The notes beneath the pieces are model-generated. The model saw only the letters and a program-made list of their open reading frames with translations. It was not told the origin of the DNA and searched no databases. Below, piece after piece: positions 24,397 through 33,198 of a stretch of DNA of 58,602 bases (within the stretch, counting starts at the first letter, position 1; each line of letters opens with the position of its first letter). Made by a program: the position numbers and the translations under genes. This stretch comes from an uncultured Opitutia bacterium (GTDB lineage Bacteria; Verrucomicrobiota; Verrucomicrobiia; Opitutales; Opitutaceae): positions 1 through 58,602 of the forward strand of contig CAIQKV010000079.1 in NCBI GenBank assembly GCA_903872505.1, given 5' to 3'.

Positions 24397-26175
24397 TTAC
24401 GCACCGGGCGCCGTGCGCGGCGGCCGGGCCACCCAGCGCAGCACGAGGCCGACCGCGACCAGCAGCCCGCCGCCGAGCACGTTGATCGATGCCGGCGCGA
24501 CCCGCGTCGCGGGCACGAACCAGCAGGCCAGCAGGACGAGCCCGATGATGATGCTCAGGTTGCCGATCACGGCGTACACCTGCATCGCACCGTGCCCGCC
24601 GGGGCGCTTGTCCTCCACCACCGGGGTGCGGAGGTCGTGGTCGAGCTGGATGGCGCTGGCGCTCTTGGGATCCTCCGGCCGCCAGAAAAAGGCGGAGATC
24701 ACGAACACCAGCGTGGCGCCGAACGCGGCGCTGAGGACGTTGCGCGCGTAGGCCTGCTCCGGCCACACGTTCAGGCCGAACAGCAGGAAGGTCAGCACGA
24801 ACCCCGCGGTGCAGGAGGCGATGCCCGACCACCAGGGCGTCTTGCGGTACATCAGCCCGAGCGCGACCGGCGTCATGAAGCCCGGCCCGACCATCGAGTA
24901 GTATTTCAGCCCGAAATCGAAGGCCCCGCCGAGCCGCGAGATCACGAACGACAGCGCCACGCCGCTCACGCCGATCACGAACATCGTCAGCTGCGCCGTG
25001 CGCATCTGGTGGAGATCCGACGCCGGCGCGAAGCCGAGCCGCTTCCGCAGCGGCACATACACGTCCTTCGTCACCGCCGCCGAGAGCCAGTTGAACGCGT
25101 CGTTGGCCTGGCCGAGGGTCGCCGAGAGGATCGCCGCCACGACGAAGCCGATCATGCCGTGCGGCAGCAGCAGCATCGCGAGGCTGACGAACGACGCCTC
25201 CTCCGGCGCCTTCAGGTTGGGCCACAGCGCGTGCATGTCCGGAAAGATCAGCCGCGCGGCCATCACCGGCAGCACCCACATCAGCGGGCCCAGCAGCGAC
25301 AGCCACGCGCCCAGCATCGCCATCTTCTTCGCGTCGCGCTCGCTCGGCACGCTGTTGTAGCGCTGGGCGAAGTGCCACGCGACGTTGTAGCCGAGCATCA
25401 CGCTGAGCAGGTAGGCCGAGAGGAACCAGGGCTCGACCGGCTGCCCGCTCGGCACGAGGTAGTCGCGCGGCAGCTCGTGCAGCAGGCGCTGGATGCCCGT
25501 GACGAAGCCGCCGTCGTTGCCGACGTACATCATCGACAGCGGGAAGATGATCACCGACATCACGAGGATGATCACGCCCTGGATGGCGTCGGACAGGACC
25601 GCCGCCCACAGCCCGCCCACCACGCTGTAGAGGATCATCACCGCACCGACGGTCAGCATCGTGGCCTGCAGGCCGGTGAGCGACAGGCCGGCGAAGCCGA
25701 ACACCTGGCGGTCGAAGCCCAGCGCCGCCGACACGAAGATGCAGAGGATGTAGATGCCCTGCGCGATACCGATGATCTGCGGCACGATCGCCGTCACCGT
25801 GTAAAAATAGGTCGTCGAGGGGGAATACCGCTTGGTGAGGAACTCGAGCGGCGCCGCGATGCGCGCCCGCCGCCACATCGGCGCGAAGTAGAAATATCCG
25901 GCGAGGTACGCCCAGAACGCCGAGGTGAAGATCACCAGCGCCCCGGACCCGTGCGTGTAGGTGTAGCCGGCCGCGGCCACGAACATGAACGCGGAGAAAC
26001 CCGAAACCCAGCTCGACACGCCCGCCATGAACCACGGCACCTGCCCGCTCGCCTTGAAGAAATCGGCCGTGCCCTTGTTCTTTTTCGCCGAGTAAAACCC
26101 GACCCAGATGACGATGACGAAATAGAGCGCGATCAGGACGTAATCGATCGCATTGACGGTATTGAATTGCGGCAT
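24397..26175 (-). CDS. Sodium:solute symporter (SSS family)
   Basis: A 592-residue transporter with about thirteen to fourteen membrane segments. It starts M-P-Q-F-N-T-V-N-A-I-D-Y at 26175 and shows the SSS features D-F-F-K-A-S-G-Q-V-P-W-F after TM1 and G-Y-T-Y-T-H-G-S-G-A in TM2. It is the last gene of an operon with a ROK kinase and two heparinase-type lyases; only eight bases separate it from the lyase upstream. It therefore probably imports the uronic acid or sugar that the lyases release, coupled to Na+. Paralogous to the SSS protein at 51871 but clearly different. Confidence 0.85.
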   Translation of the reverse strand: MPQFNTVNAIDYVLIALYFVIVIWVGFYSAKKNKGTADFFKASGQVPWFMAGVSSWVSGFSAFMFVAAAGYTYTHGSGALVIFTSAFWAYLAGYFYFAPMWRRARIAAPLEFLTKRYSPSTTYFYTVTAIVPQIIGIAQGIYILCIFVSAALGFDRQVFGFAGLSLTGLQATMLTVGAVMILYSVVGGLWAAVLSDAIQGVIILVMSVIIFPLSMMYVGNDGGFVTGIQRLLHELPRDYLVPSGQPVEPWFLSAYLLSVMLGYNVAWHFAQRYNSVPSERDAKKMAMLGAWLSLLGPLMWVLPVMAARLIFPDMHALWPNLKAPEEASFVSLAMLLLPHGMIGFVVAAILSATLGQANDAFNWLSAAVTKDVYVPLRKRLGFAPASDLHQMRTAQLTMFVIGVSGVALSFVISRLGGAFDFGLKYYSMVGPGFMTPVALGLMYRKTPWWSGIASCTAGFVLTFLLFGLNVWPEQAYARNVLSAAFGATLVFVISAFFWRPEDPKSASAIQLDHDLRTPVVEDKRPGGHGAMQVYAVIGNLSIIIGLVLLACWFVPATRVAPASINVLGGGLLVAVGLVLRWVARPPRTAPGA

Positions 26176-26183
26176 GGCGGAAA

Positions 26184-28256
26184 TCAGAGCGTCACTTCCG
26201 GCGCCGCGCCCGGGACCACCGCCAGGCGCACGTCGACGCCGCGGCCGTTGTGCGTTCCGTGGACCCGCCAGCCCGTCGCCTCGTGTTCCACCGCCAGCGC
26301 CCCATGCGGGCCCCCGGCCGTCTGGGCCGTGGCCACCGTGAGGATCTCGTGCGTCAGCGCCACGGCGCTCTCGACCTCGGCATACGGATGCACCCCTTCC
26401 TCCGGCGGCAGCGCCAGCCGGCCGGTCCGCACGGTCAACCCGCCCACGGCGTGCACCGCGGCGGCCAGCGTCGCGTGCGGCCGCGTGATCCTGAACTGCG
26501 CCGCCGCCGCCTCCGCCGCCCCTTGCCCATCGTCGTTGTAAACCTGATAGCGCAGCTGCACGGGGGCCGGCACCCCGTCGAGCCGCACCCGGTCGAGTAC
26601 GAGGAGCACGTCGGGCTTGAGGTAGACCAGCGTGCGTTCCACGCCCGCCACCGCCGGGTTGACCAGCTGGTAGGCCTCGGTCGCATCGCTGGTGACGGTC
26701 ATCCCGCGGTCGCCGGTGCGGTAGGCGGTCACGTTCGCCCGCGCCCACGAGGAATTCGTGCCCTCGCTGCCGTCGTGATACTGGTGCCCTTTGCCGGCGA
26801 TGAGCACCGCCGTGTGGGCCTCGGTCAGTCGCAGCAACCAGCGGGGGTTCTTGAAGGAATAGTCCGCATGGAACGGGTCGTGGAACAACCGCTCGCCATA
26901 GGCCTTGAAAATGATGCTGTTCCGGTCCGCGTGCTCATGGTTGGCCGGTCCGCCGCTGCGCAGCGCGAGCACGCCGTCCTGCGCCGCCCAGCCGGTGCGG
27001 GAAATCACGAGGTCGTTGATCAGGCGCACGTCGAGCAGCTCCGGGCCCGGCGGAGTCGCCGGGGTTTCCTCGCGGTGCCAGATCGCCGCGCCAAAGTGCC
27101 TCATGCCGCCGATCTCCCGCGCCACGTAACCCGCCAACGGGTCGCCCGCGGTGCGCGCCACCCACGGCGCAATCGAGACATCCATCCCCCGCCCGGCGTC
27201 CCCGAAGTTGACGATGTCGAGCGCGGGAGTGTCGCCCGGGGTGACGCCGCCCGCCGTCGCCGCGCCGGTGGCCGGCGCGGGCAGCGTGGGCATCGCCATG
27301 TGCAGGGCGTAGCGCACGGTGCCGGGATAGTTGATGAGATTGCGCTCATCGATGCCGAGCCGGCGATGCAACGCCTCCGCCAGAAGGACGAGGTGCGTGG
27401 TCGTGTAGCCCCAGTAGCCAATGCCCTCGTCGTAGGCCCCGTCCAACCCGAACATGACCGCGTAGGCCCGCGCACTCTGGCGGGCAAGGTCGAGCCACTT
27501 GCCGGCGTCCGGATGCCGCCCGTGCAGCGCGATCGCCGCATAGCCGAGCCCGCAGGTCGGGATGACCTTGAGATTGGTGGCATTCAGGATCAGCGGCCAG
27601 CGGCTCAGGTTGGTCGCGACGAAAAACTTCTCCCGCGGATCCAGCGTCCACCCCCGGACCCGGTCGGGATACTTCATGCCATAGAGCGCCAGGTAGCAGG
27701 CGGGCGCGCCCTTGGTCGCGACGTTATGCTCCACCCGGGCCCGCTCGGCGGGGGTCAGCTCGTCGCCCAGCCAGTCGAGGGCGAGGCAGCAGGCAATGTT
27801 CGCCTCGGACGCCCGTTGCAGCCCGAAGGTCTGCCGGCCGCCCTCGAGAAAATAATCCCAGCGCTCGTAGTCGCAGAGCCGCTGCAGCGCCAGCCGGGCC
27901 AGCGCCAGTTGCCGTGGATCCCGGGTGAGGACGTAGGCAAAGGCGGCGCACTCGAGCAACTTGCGGGCGCGCGCCATGTCGACGACGAGGTTCTCCAGCC
28001 GGAGTTCGTCGCGGAGAAACCGCTCGTTCGCCGCCATGTCCGCGGGGAACACCAGCGCGTGCAAGTCGGCAAAGCGGGGCGAGGCGAGATTGGCGCGGAT
28101 GCGGGGAATGTCCTCGGCGTCGAACAGCAGGCCGCGGGGCGCGCCCGGCCGGCGGTCCGGCTGGGCCGTGATGGCGGCACCCTGCGCAACGCGGTGCAGG
28201 AGCGGCAGAGTCGCCAGCACGCCGGCGGATTTCAGGAACGTGCGCCGATTGAGCAT
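26184..28256 (-). CDS. Heparinase II/III-type polysaccharide lyase, exported (Tat-like signal)
   Basis: A 690-residue lyase-like protein. The N-terminus M-L-N-R-R-T-F-L-K-S-A-G-V-L-A-T-L-P-L-L is a twin-arginine-style signal. A helical toroid (about 40-400) has Y-D-E-G-I-G-Y-W-G-Y-T-T near residue 280. The beta-sandwich part has the family's G-G-P-A-N-H-E-H-A-D-R-N-S, with a histidine pair used in catalysis or metal binding, and G-H-Q-Y-H-D-G-S-E-G-T-N. Such enzymes cleave uronic-acid glycans (heparin, alginate and others). It is a tandem paralogue of the next gene upstream, 16 bases away. The substrate is unknown. Confidence 0.78.
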   Translation of the reverse strand: MLNRRTFLKSAGVLATLPLLHRVAQGAAITAQPDRRPGAPRGLLFDAEDIPRIRANLASPRFADLHALVFPADMAANERFLRDELRLENLVVDMARARKLLECAAFAYVLTRDPRQLALARLALQRLCDYERWDYFLEGGRQTFGLQRASEANIACCLALDWLGDELTPAERARVEHNVATKGAPACYLALYGMKYPDRVRGWTLDPREKFFVATNLSRWPLILNATNLKVIPTCGLGYAAIALHGRHPDAGKWLDLARQSARAYAVMFGLDGAYDEGIGYWGYTTTHLVLLAEALHRRLGIDERNLINYPGTVRYALHMAMPTLPAPATGAATAGGVTPGDTPALDIVNFGDAGRGMDVSIAPWVARTAGDPLAGYVAREIGGMRHFGAAIWHREETPATPPGPELLDVRLINDLVISRTGWAAQDGVLALRSGGPANHEHADRNSIIFKAYGERLFHDPFHADYSFKNPRWLLRLTEAHTAVLIAGKGHQYHDGSEGTNSSWARANVTAYRTGDRGMTVTSDATEAYQLVNPAVAGVERTLVYLKPDVLLVLDRVRLDGVPAPVQLRYQVYNDDGQGAAEAAAAQFRITRPHATLAAAVHAVGGLTVRTGRLALPPEEGVHPYAEVESAVALTHEILTVATAQTAGGPHGALAVEHEATGWRVHGTHNGRGVDVRLAVVPGAAPEVTL

Positions 28257-28272
28257 GGGGTGGAAATTCGGC

Positions 28273-30294
28273 TCAGACCGTCACGACCGGCGCCGCGTTG
28301 CCCGCCGCCGGGGTGATGCGGACATTGACCTTCAACCCGCCGTGCCTGCCCGACACGCGCCATTGGCCGGCCGCGCGGCTGATCCGCAGATTCCCGTGCG
28401 CCTCCCCCGCCGGCCGCGCCGTGCACACCGTCAGGATCTCGTGCTCGTCCGCCTCGGGCGAGACCACCTCGGCAAAGGGATAGATCCCGTCCTTCTCCTC
28501 GAGTCCCAGCCGGCCGGCGCGCACGGCGGCGCCGCCGGTGCTGGCCACGCGCCCGACCAGCGTCGCGTGCGGCCGCCCGATCGTGAACTCGCCGCCGCTG
28601 GTGGCCAGCGTGCCCGCGAGGTCCTCGGCGAAGACCTGAAAGCGCAGCTGCACCGTCGCCGGCCCGCCCCGCAGCGCGACGCGGTCGAGAAACACCACGA
28701 GGTCGGGCTTGAGGAACACCAGCGTGCGGTGCACGCGCGTCACCTGGCCGTTGACGAGCTGGTAGGCGTCGGTCGCGTCGCTCGTCACCGTCATCCAGCC
28801 GGCGCCGGTGCGGTAATCGATCACGCGCGCGACGGCCCACGAGGCGTTGGTGCCCTCGCTGCCGTCGTGGTACTGGTGGCCCCGGCCGTTGATGAGCACC
28901 GCCGTGTGCGCCTCGGTCTGGCGCAGCAGCCAGCGCGGCTGCTTCGCGACGTAGGCCGCGCGGAAGGGATCGTGCAGGAGGCGCTCGCCATAGGCCTTGA
29001 AGATGACGCTGCTGCGGTCGGCGTGCTCGTGGTTGCCGGGGCCGCCGCTGCGCAGCGCCAGCACGGTGTCCTCCGCCTTCCAGCCCGTGCGCGAGACCAC
29101 GATGTCGTTCGACAGGCGGCAGTCGAGCAGCGCGCGGCCGGGGGGCGACGCCTTGGCCTTGGGGTCGTACCAGATGAACCCGAAGAGCTGCTTCGCCTCG
29201 CCGATGTCGCGGGCGACCCACTGCGCCAGCCGGTCACCGTGCGTGCGCGCCACCCAGGCCGCCGCGGAGACGTCGACTCCGCCGTTGGAATCGCCGTGGT
29301 TCACGATGTCGAAGGCGGGCTTCACCGTCGGCATCGACCAGCCCTTGATGTGCTGGAAGTCGGTCAGCGGGCGGTGGTCGTCGATCGTCGGCATCGTGTT
29401 GGCCAGCGCGTAGCGCACCGTGCCGGAATAATCGATCAGCTGCCGGTCATCGATCCCCTGGGTCCGCCAGAGCACCTCGGCAAACAGCGCCATGTAAAGC
29501 GTGGTGTAGCCCCAGTAGCTCACGCCCTCGTCGTAGGCGCCGTCGCTGCCGTACATCGTGGAAAACGCCTTCGCGCTCGAGCGGGCGAGTTCCAGCCAGC
29601 CCTCGGCCTCCGGCACGCGCCCCCGGAAATAGCAGGCGGCGATGCCGAGCGAGGCGGTCGGGATGATCTTCAGGTTCGTGGCGTTGATGATCAGCGGCCA
29701 GCGCTTGAGATCGAGGTGCCGGAACTCGTCCACCTCGCTCCGCGGATTCCAGCCCCAGCCCTGCACGCGGTCGGGAAACTTCATCCCGTAGACCGGCGCG
29801 TAGCACGCCGGCACGCCCTTCGCCAAGACGTTCTGCTCGATCTCCGCCACCTCGGCGGCGCTCAGGGCGTCGCCCAGGTAATCGATCGCGAGCAGCAGCG
29901 CGACGGTGCCCTCCGTGGCGCGCTGAAAGCCCAGGATCTGCCGGCCGCCCTCCATGAAGCTGTCCCACTCCGGGAAATCCAGCATCCGGCGGATCGCGAG
30001 CTTCGCCAGCGCGAGCTGGGCGGGGTCGCGGTTGACGAGGTAGATCAGGCTCGTTCGGTCCAGGATCTTCTGCGCCTTGAGCAGGTGGAGCGTGTGATTG
30101 GTGAGGCTCAGCTCATTCTTCAGGAAGTTCGTGTCGGCGGCCAGGTCGGCCGCGAGCAGCGTCTGCCAGTACTCCGCGAAGCGCGGGTCCTTCGTGTTCG
30201 CGCGGATGCGCGGCAGGTCGGCGGCGTCGAACAGCAGCCCGCGCCGTTTGGCGCGGGTGGGTTGCTTGGCAGGGACGCGACGGGGGGACTTCAT
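28273..30294 (-). CDS. Heparinase II/III-type polysaccharide lyase, no export signal
   Basis: A 673-residue paralogue of the lyase at 26184. The shared core includes R-G-L-L-F-D-A-A-D-L-P-R-I-R-A-N, Y-D-E-G-V-S-Y-W-G-Y-T-T and G-G-P-G-N-H-E-H-A-D-R-S-S. The start at 30294 gives a short basic N-terminus (M-K-S-P-R-R-V-P-A-K-Q) with no hydrophobic segment, so this copy should stay in the cytoplasm while its partner is exported. It lies 25 bases after the ROK kinase gene. The pair may act in series: the exported copy on polymers, this one on imported oligosaccharides. That division of labour is inference. Confidence 0.75.
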   Translation of the reverse strand: MKSPRRVPAKQPTRAKRRGLLFDAADLPRIRANTKDPRFAEYWQTLLAADLAADTNFLKNELSLTNHTLHLLKAQKILDRTSLIYLVNRDPAQLALAKLAIRRMLDFPEWDSFMEGGRQILGFQRATEGTVALLLAIDYLGDALSAAEVAEIEQNVLAKGVPACYAPVYGMKFPDRVQGWGWNPRSEVDEFRHLDLKRWPLIINATNLKIIPTASLGIAACYFRGRVPEAEGWLELARSSAKAFSTMYGSDGAYDEGVSYWGYTTLYMALFAEVLWRTQGIDDRQLIDYSGTVRYALANTMPTIDDHRPLTDFQHIKGWSMPTVKPAFDIVNHGDSNGGVDVSAAAWVARTHGDRLAQWVARDIGEAKQLFGFIWYDPKAKASPPGRALLDCRLSNDIVVSRTGWKAEDTVLALRSGGPGNHEHADRSSVIFKAYGERLLHDPFRAAYVAKQPRWLLRQTEAHTAVLINGRGHQYHDGSEGTNASWAVARVIDYRTGAGWMTVTSDATDAYQLVNGQVTRVHRTLVFLKPDLVVFLDRVALRGGPATVQLRFQVFAEDLAGTLATSGGEFTIGRPHATLVGRVASTGGAAVRAGRLGLEEKDGIYPFAEVVSPEADEHEILTVCTARPAGEAHGNLRISRAAGQWRVSGRHGGLKVNVRITPAAGNAAPVVTV

Positions 30295-30319
30295 GAAGAT
30301 TCGAGGAAAAATCGCGGTC

Positions 30320-31246
30320 TCAGTGGCCGGCCTTGTAGCGGGCGATCGCCACCGCGGCGCAGCTGCCGAGCTCGTCGCCCAGGTGGGCCGGCACGATCTG
30401 GCAGTCACGCGCACTGGCCGGCAGCGCCTCGCGCGCGATGACCGCCTGCATCGCCGGCGCGATGAACCGCGCGCAGCGCTGGTAGATGCTGCCGATGACG
30501 ATCCGCTCGGGATTGAGCACGTCGATGAACAACGCCAGGGCCTCGCCCAGCCGCTCGCCCACCTCGCGCCAGAGCGCCAGCGCGAGCGCATCGCCCGCCT
30601 CCGCCGCCGCGCCCACGTGCTGCGCGGTGAGCCGCTCCGCCGGAATCTTTTTCAAGGGGCTGTCGCCGGCAAAATCCGCCACGCGCCGCCGCGCGAGCTG
30701 CGCGATGCCGCCACCGGAGCAGAAGCCCTCGAACGAGCCCGCCTTGCCAAAACCCACCGGCCCGTCCGCCGCGAGCCGCAGATGCCCGACCTCGCCCGCG
30801 TTGCCGGTCACGCCCTCGTAGAGCCGGCCGTCGAGGATCAGCCCCGCGCCCATCCCCGTGCCCATCGTGAGGAACATCATGCTCGAGCAGCCGCGCCCGG
30901 CCCCGAACTGCCACTCGGCCAGCGCGCAGGCGTTGGCGTCGTTCATCAGGAACGCCCGCCCGCCAAACCGCTTGGTCAGCTCCGCGCAGATCGCGATGCG
31001 GTCCCAGCCCGGCAGGTTCGGCGGCGAGAGAATCAACCCCTGCGCGCTGTCGAGCGGCCCGCCGCACGACACCCCGAAGACCGTGTCCGGCGCCGGGGCG
31101 AGCTGCGCGATCTCGGCAAAAAAGCGGTCGAGCGTGCCGCGCACGTCGGTGGTGGCGAACCGCACCACCTCGCGCACCCGGTCCGGGCCGTCCGGCACGC
31201 TGAGCGCGCACTTGGTGCCGCCGATATCAAGGCCGATGATGTTCAT
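30320..31246 (-). CDS. ROK family sugar kinase
   Basis: A 308-residue ROK-fold protein. The ATP-binding D-I-G-G-T-K is at residues 6-11, the sugar-binding N-D-A-N-A-C-A-L-A-E near 110, and the ROK signature block is M-G-T-G-M-G-A-G-L-I followed by G-N-A-G-E-V-G-H-L. The zinc-binding C-x-C-G-x-x-G-C cluster typical of many ROK kinases is missing; in its place is E-G-F-C-S-G-G-G. There is no DNA-binding domain, so it is a kinase and not a repressor. It heads the operon with two lyases and a symporter and probably phosphorylates the released monosaccharide. Confidence 0.8.
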   Translation of the reverse strand: MNIIGLDIGGTKCALSVPDGPDRVREVVRFATTDVRGTLDRFFAEIAQLAPAPDTVFGVSCGGPLDSAQGLILSPPNLPGWDRIAICAELTKRFGGRAFLMNDANACALAEWQFGAGRGCSSMMFLTMGTGMGAGLILDGRLYEGVTGNAGEVGHLRLAADGPVGFGKAGSFEGFCSGGGIAQLARRRVADFAGDSPLKKIPAERLTAQHVGAAAEAGDALALALWREVGERLGEALALFIDVLNPERIVIGSIYQRCARFIAPAMQAVIAREALPASARDCQIVPAHLGDELGSCAAVAIARYKAGH

Positions 31247-31358
31247 TGCCGCTTGGGACTGCGGGCGAATCAAGGCGCGATGCCAAGGCAAAATGCACCG
31301 CCGGCGCCATCAAGGCCCTTGAGCCGGCCGCGCCCGCCGTCCAGCATCGCCGTTTTGC

Positions 31359-32351
31359 ATGAACGCCCGCGACCGCTTCGTTCGGACCCTCAACTTCGAA
31401 ACCTGCCCCGATCGGCTGCCCATGGTCGAGTGGGCCGCGTGGTGGGACCTGACCATCGACCGGTGGAAAACCGAGGGGCTGCCCCCGGACATCAGCTGGG
31501 AGGCCTCCCTGGACTACTTTGGCCTCGACCCGCTGTTCCTCATCGGCACCGGGGGCGGACCCGCGGGCGAGGTGCCGCCGGCGGTCGCCCGGGTCGTGAC
31601 GGACGAGGCCTCCTACGACGCCCTCCGGCCCTACCTGTTTTCCAACGCCGCCATCGCGGGCGCCGTCGAGCAGGCCTGCGGGCTGAAGGCGGGGCATGAC
31701 CGGGGCGATATTTCCATCCGCCTCTGGCTCGATGGCTATTTCTGGTTCCCGCGGGGGCTGTTCGGGATCGAGGGCCACATGCTGGCGTTCTATGACCAGC
31801 CGGAGCTGATGCACCGCATGAACCGCGACCTGGCCGACTACAACGAGCGGGTGGTCGAGGCCATTGGCACGGTGCTGACGCCGGACATGGTCGGGTTCGC
31901 CGAGGACATGTCGTACAACCACGGGCCCATGTTGTCCCGCGGGTTCTTCGACGAGTTCCTCCTGCCCTACTACCGGCGCACCGTGCCCGTCATCAAGCGC
32001 CAGGGCAGCAAGGTGCTGGTGGACACGGACGGCGACGTGACCTCGATGATTCCCTGGCTGCTCGCGGCCGGCATCGAGGGCGTGTATCCCCTGGAGCGCC
32101 AGGCGGGCGTGGATGTCGCCCTGCTCCGCGCGCGGTATCCCCGGCTCCTCATGATGGGCGGTTTCGACAAGATGGTGATGTCGCAGGGCGAGGCGCCGAT
32201 GCGGGCCGAGTTCGAGCGCCTGCTGCCCGTGATGCGCTCCGGCGGCTTCATCCCGTCGGTGGATCACCAGACGCCGCCCGGGGTGTCGCTGGAGAATTTC
32301 AAGATCTACGTGCGCCTGTTCCGGGAATACTGCGAACGCGCCGCGTCGTAG
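31359..32351 (+). CDS. Uroporphyrinogen decarboxylase-fold protein (MtaA/CmuA-like), zinc motif lost
   Basis: A 330-residue protein of the UroD/MtaA superfamily, recognisable from M-N-A-R-D-R-F-V-R-T-L-N-F-E-T-C-P-D-R-L-P and the C-terminal G-G-F-D-K ... G-G-F-I-P-S-V-D-H-Q-T-P-P-G-V-S. Corrinoid methyltransferases of this family bind zinc through H-x-C; here the equivalent site reads V-D-T-D-G-D, so methyl transfer to a thiol by the known route is unlikely. It is not a haem-pathway HemE, as judged by the altered N-terminus. It is transcribed divergently from the ROK kinase gene across a 112-base gap. Function unknown. Confidence 0.72.
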   Translation: MNARDRFVRTLNFETCPDRLPMVEWAAWWDLTIDRWKTEGLPPDISWEASLDYFGLDPLFLIGTGGGPAGEVPPAVARVVTDEASYDALRPYLFSNAAIAGAVEQACGLKAGHDRGDISIRLWLDGYFWFPRGLFGIEGHMLAFYDQPELMHRMNRDLADYNERVVEAIGTVLTPDMVGFAEDMSYNHGPMLSRGFFDEFLLPYYRRTVPVIKRQGSKVLVDTDGDVTSMIPWLLAAGIEGVYPLERQAGVDVALLRARYPRLLMMGGFDKMVMSQGEAPMRAEFERLLPVMRSGGFIPSVDHQTPPGVSLENFKIYVRLFREYCERAAS

Positions 32352-32379
32352 CCGCCGGGCCGCGCGGGCCATCCCGCCC

Positions 32380-33078
32380 TCAGGTCTTTTTGCGCTGGCC
32401 GTAGTACGCGCCGGGGCCGTGCTTGCGCTGGAAATGCCGGGCCAGCAGCCCCGGTTCGAGCGGGGCGAGCCGCGGCGCGAGTTCCAGCGCCATCAGCGCC
32501 AGGTGCGCGCAGCACTCGAGGGCGACGGCCACCTCGACCGCCTTGGCCACGGTCACGCCCCACGTGAAAGGCGCGTGGCGGTTCACCAGCACGCCGGGAA
32601 AGTCGAGCGGGTCGCGGCGGCCGAGGCACGCCAGGATCACCTTGCCGGTCTCCCACTCGTAGGCCCCCGCGATCTCGCGCGGCGTCAGCTTGCGCGTGAC
32701 CGGCACCGCGCCGTTGAAATAGTCCGCGTGGGTCGTCCCGAGGCATGGGATCGCGCGCCCCGCCTGGGCGAACGCCGACGCGCGGGAGCTGTGCGTGTGC
32801 ACGATGCCGCCGATCCCGGCCAGGCCGAGGTAGAGCCGGCGGTGGGTGGGCGTGTCCGACGAGGGCTGGAGCGCGCCCTCGACCTTCCGGCCCTCGAGGT
32901 CGACCAGCACCATGTCTCGCGGGCGGAGCGCGGCGTAGTCGACGCCGCTGGGCTTGATCGCGAAGATGCCGCGGACGCGGTCGATCGCGCTGGCATTGCC
33001 GAAGGTGAGGTTGATCAGCCCCTGCCGCGGCAGGTCGAGGTTGGCCTCGAAGGCTTCGCGTTTGAGTTCAGTGAGCAT
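32380..33078 (-). CDS. araD: L-ribulose-5-phosphate 4-epimerase
   Basis: A 232-residue class II aldolase-fold epimerase that converts L-ribulose-5-phosphate to D-xylulose-5-phosphate, the last step of L-arabinose entry into the pentose phosphate pathway. The zinc histidines are visible in V-H-T-H-S-S and the downstream N-R-H-A-P-F-T-W-G; I-K-P-S-G-V and G-N-A-S bind substrate phosphate. Length matches AraD. It is the last gene of the araB-araA-araD run and lies 120 bases after araA, a gap containing an inverted repeat. Confidence 0.93.
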   Translation of the reverse strand: MLTELKREAFEANLDLPRQGLINLTFGNASAIDRVRGIFAIKPSGVDYAALRPRDMVLVDLEGRKVEGALQPSSDTPTHRRLYLGLAGIGGIVHTHSSRASAFAQAGRAIPCLGTTHADYFNGAVPVTRKLTPREIAGAYEWETGKVILACLGRRDPLDFPGVLVNRHAPFTWGVTVAKAVEVAVALECCAHLALMALELAPRLAPLEPGLLARHFQRKHGPGAYYGQRKKT

Positions 33079-33089
33079 GGGAGGAGGTA

Positions 33090-33191
33090 AAGTGAGAGTG
33101 AGGGTGAAAGCGGCCTTAGGCCAGCCCCGGTTGGACGGCAGGCGGATGGTCCCGCCCCTCTCGCCCGCTCCCTTTCACCTTCACTTTCACT
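33090..33191. repeat. Imperfect inverted repeat between araA and araD
   Basis: Left arm 33091-33110 and right arm 33172-33191 are 20 bases long and complementary at 17 positions, separated by about 61 bases that also hold the small palindrome GGCCTTAGGCC. The arms are purine-only on one strand with a GTGA period. As RNA this would fold between araA and araD and may tune araD expression or act as a processing site. No terminator-like T-run is present. Confidence 0.65.
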
Positions 33192-33198
33192 CGCGGCG

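Noticed and set aside
27961..30441. An 826-codon plus-strand frame opposite the two lyases
   Set aside because: Shadow of the lyase genes; the minus-strand products have conserved paralogous motifs while this frame has none.
31247..31358. TGCC-AA-GGCA palindrome at about 31280 as an operator for the ROK operon
   Set aside because: Ten bases of imperfect symmetry are expected by chance at this GC content and no regulator gene is nearby.
32352..32379. GC-rich GGGCCGCGCGGGCC between converging UroD-like and araD genes as a terminator
   Set aside because: The stem is short and imperfect and there is no T-run, so I do not list it as a terminator.
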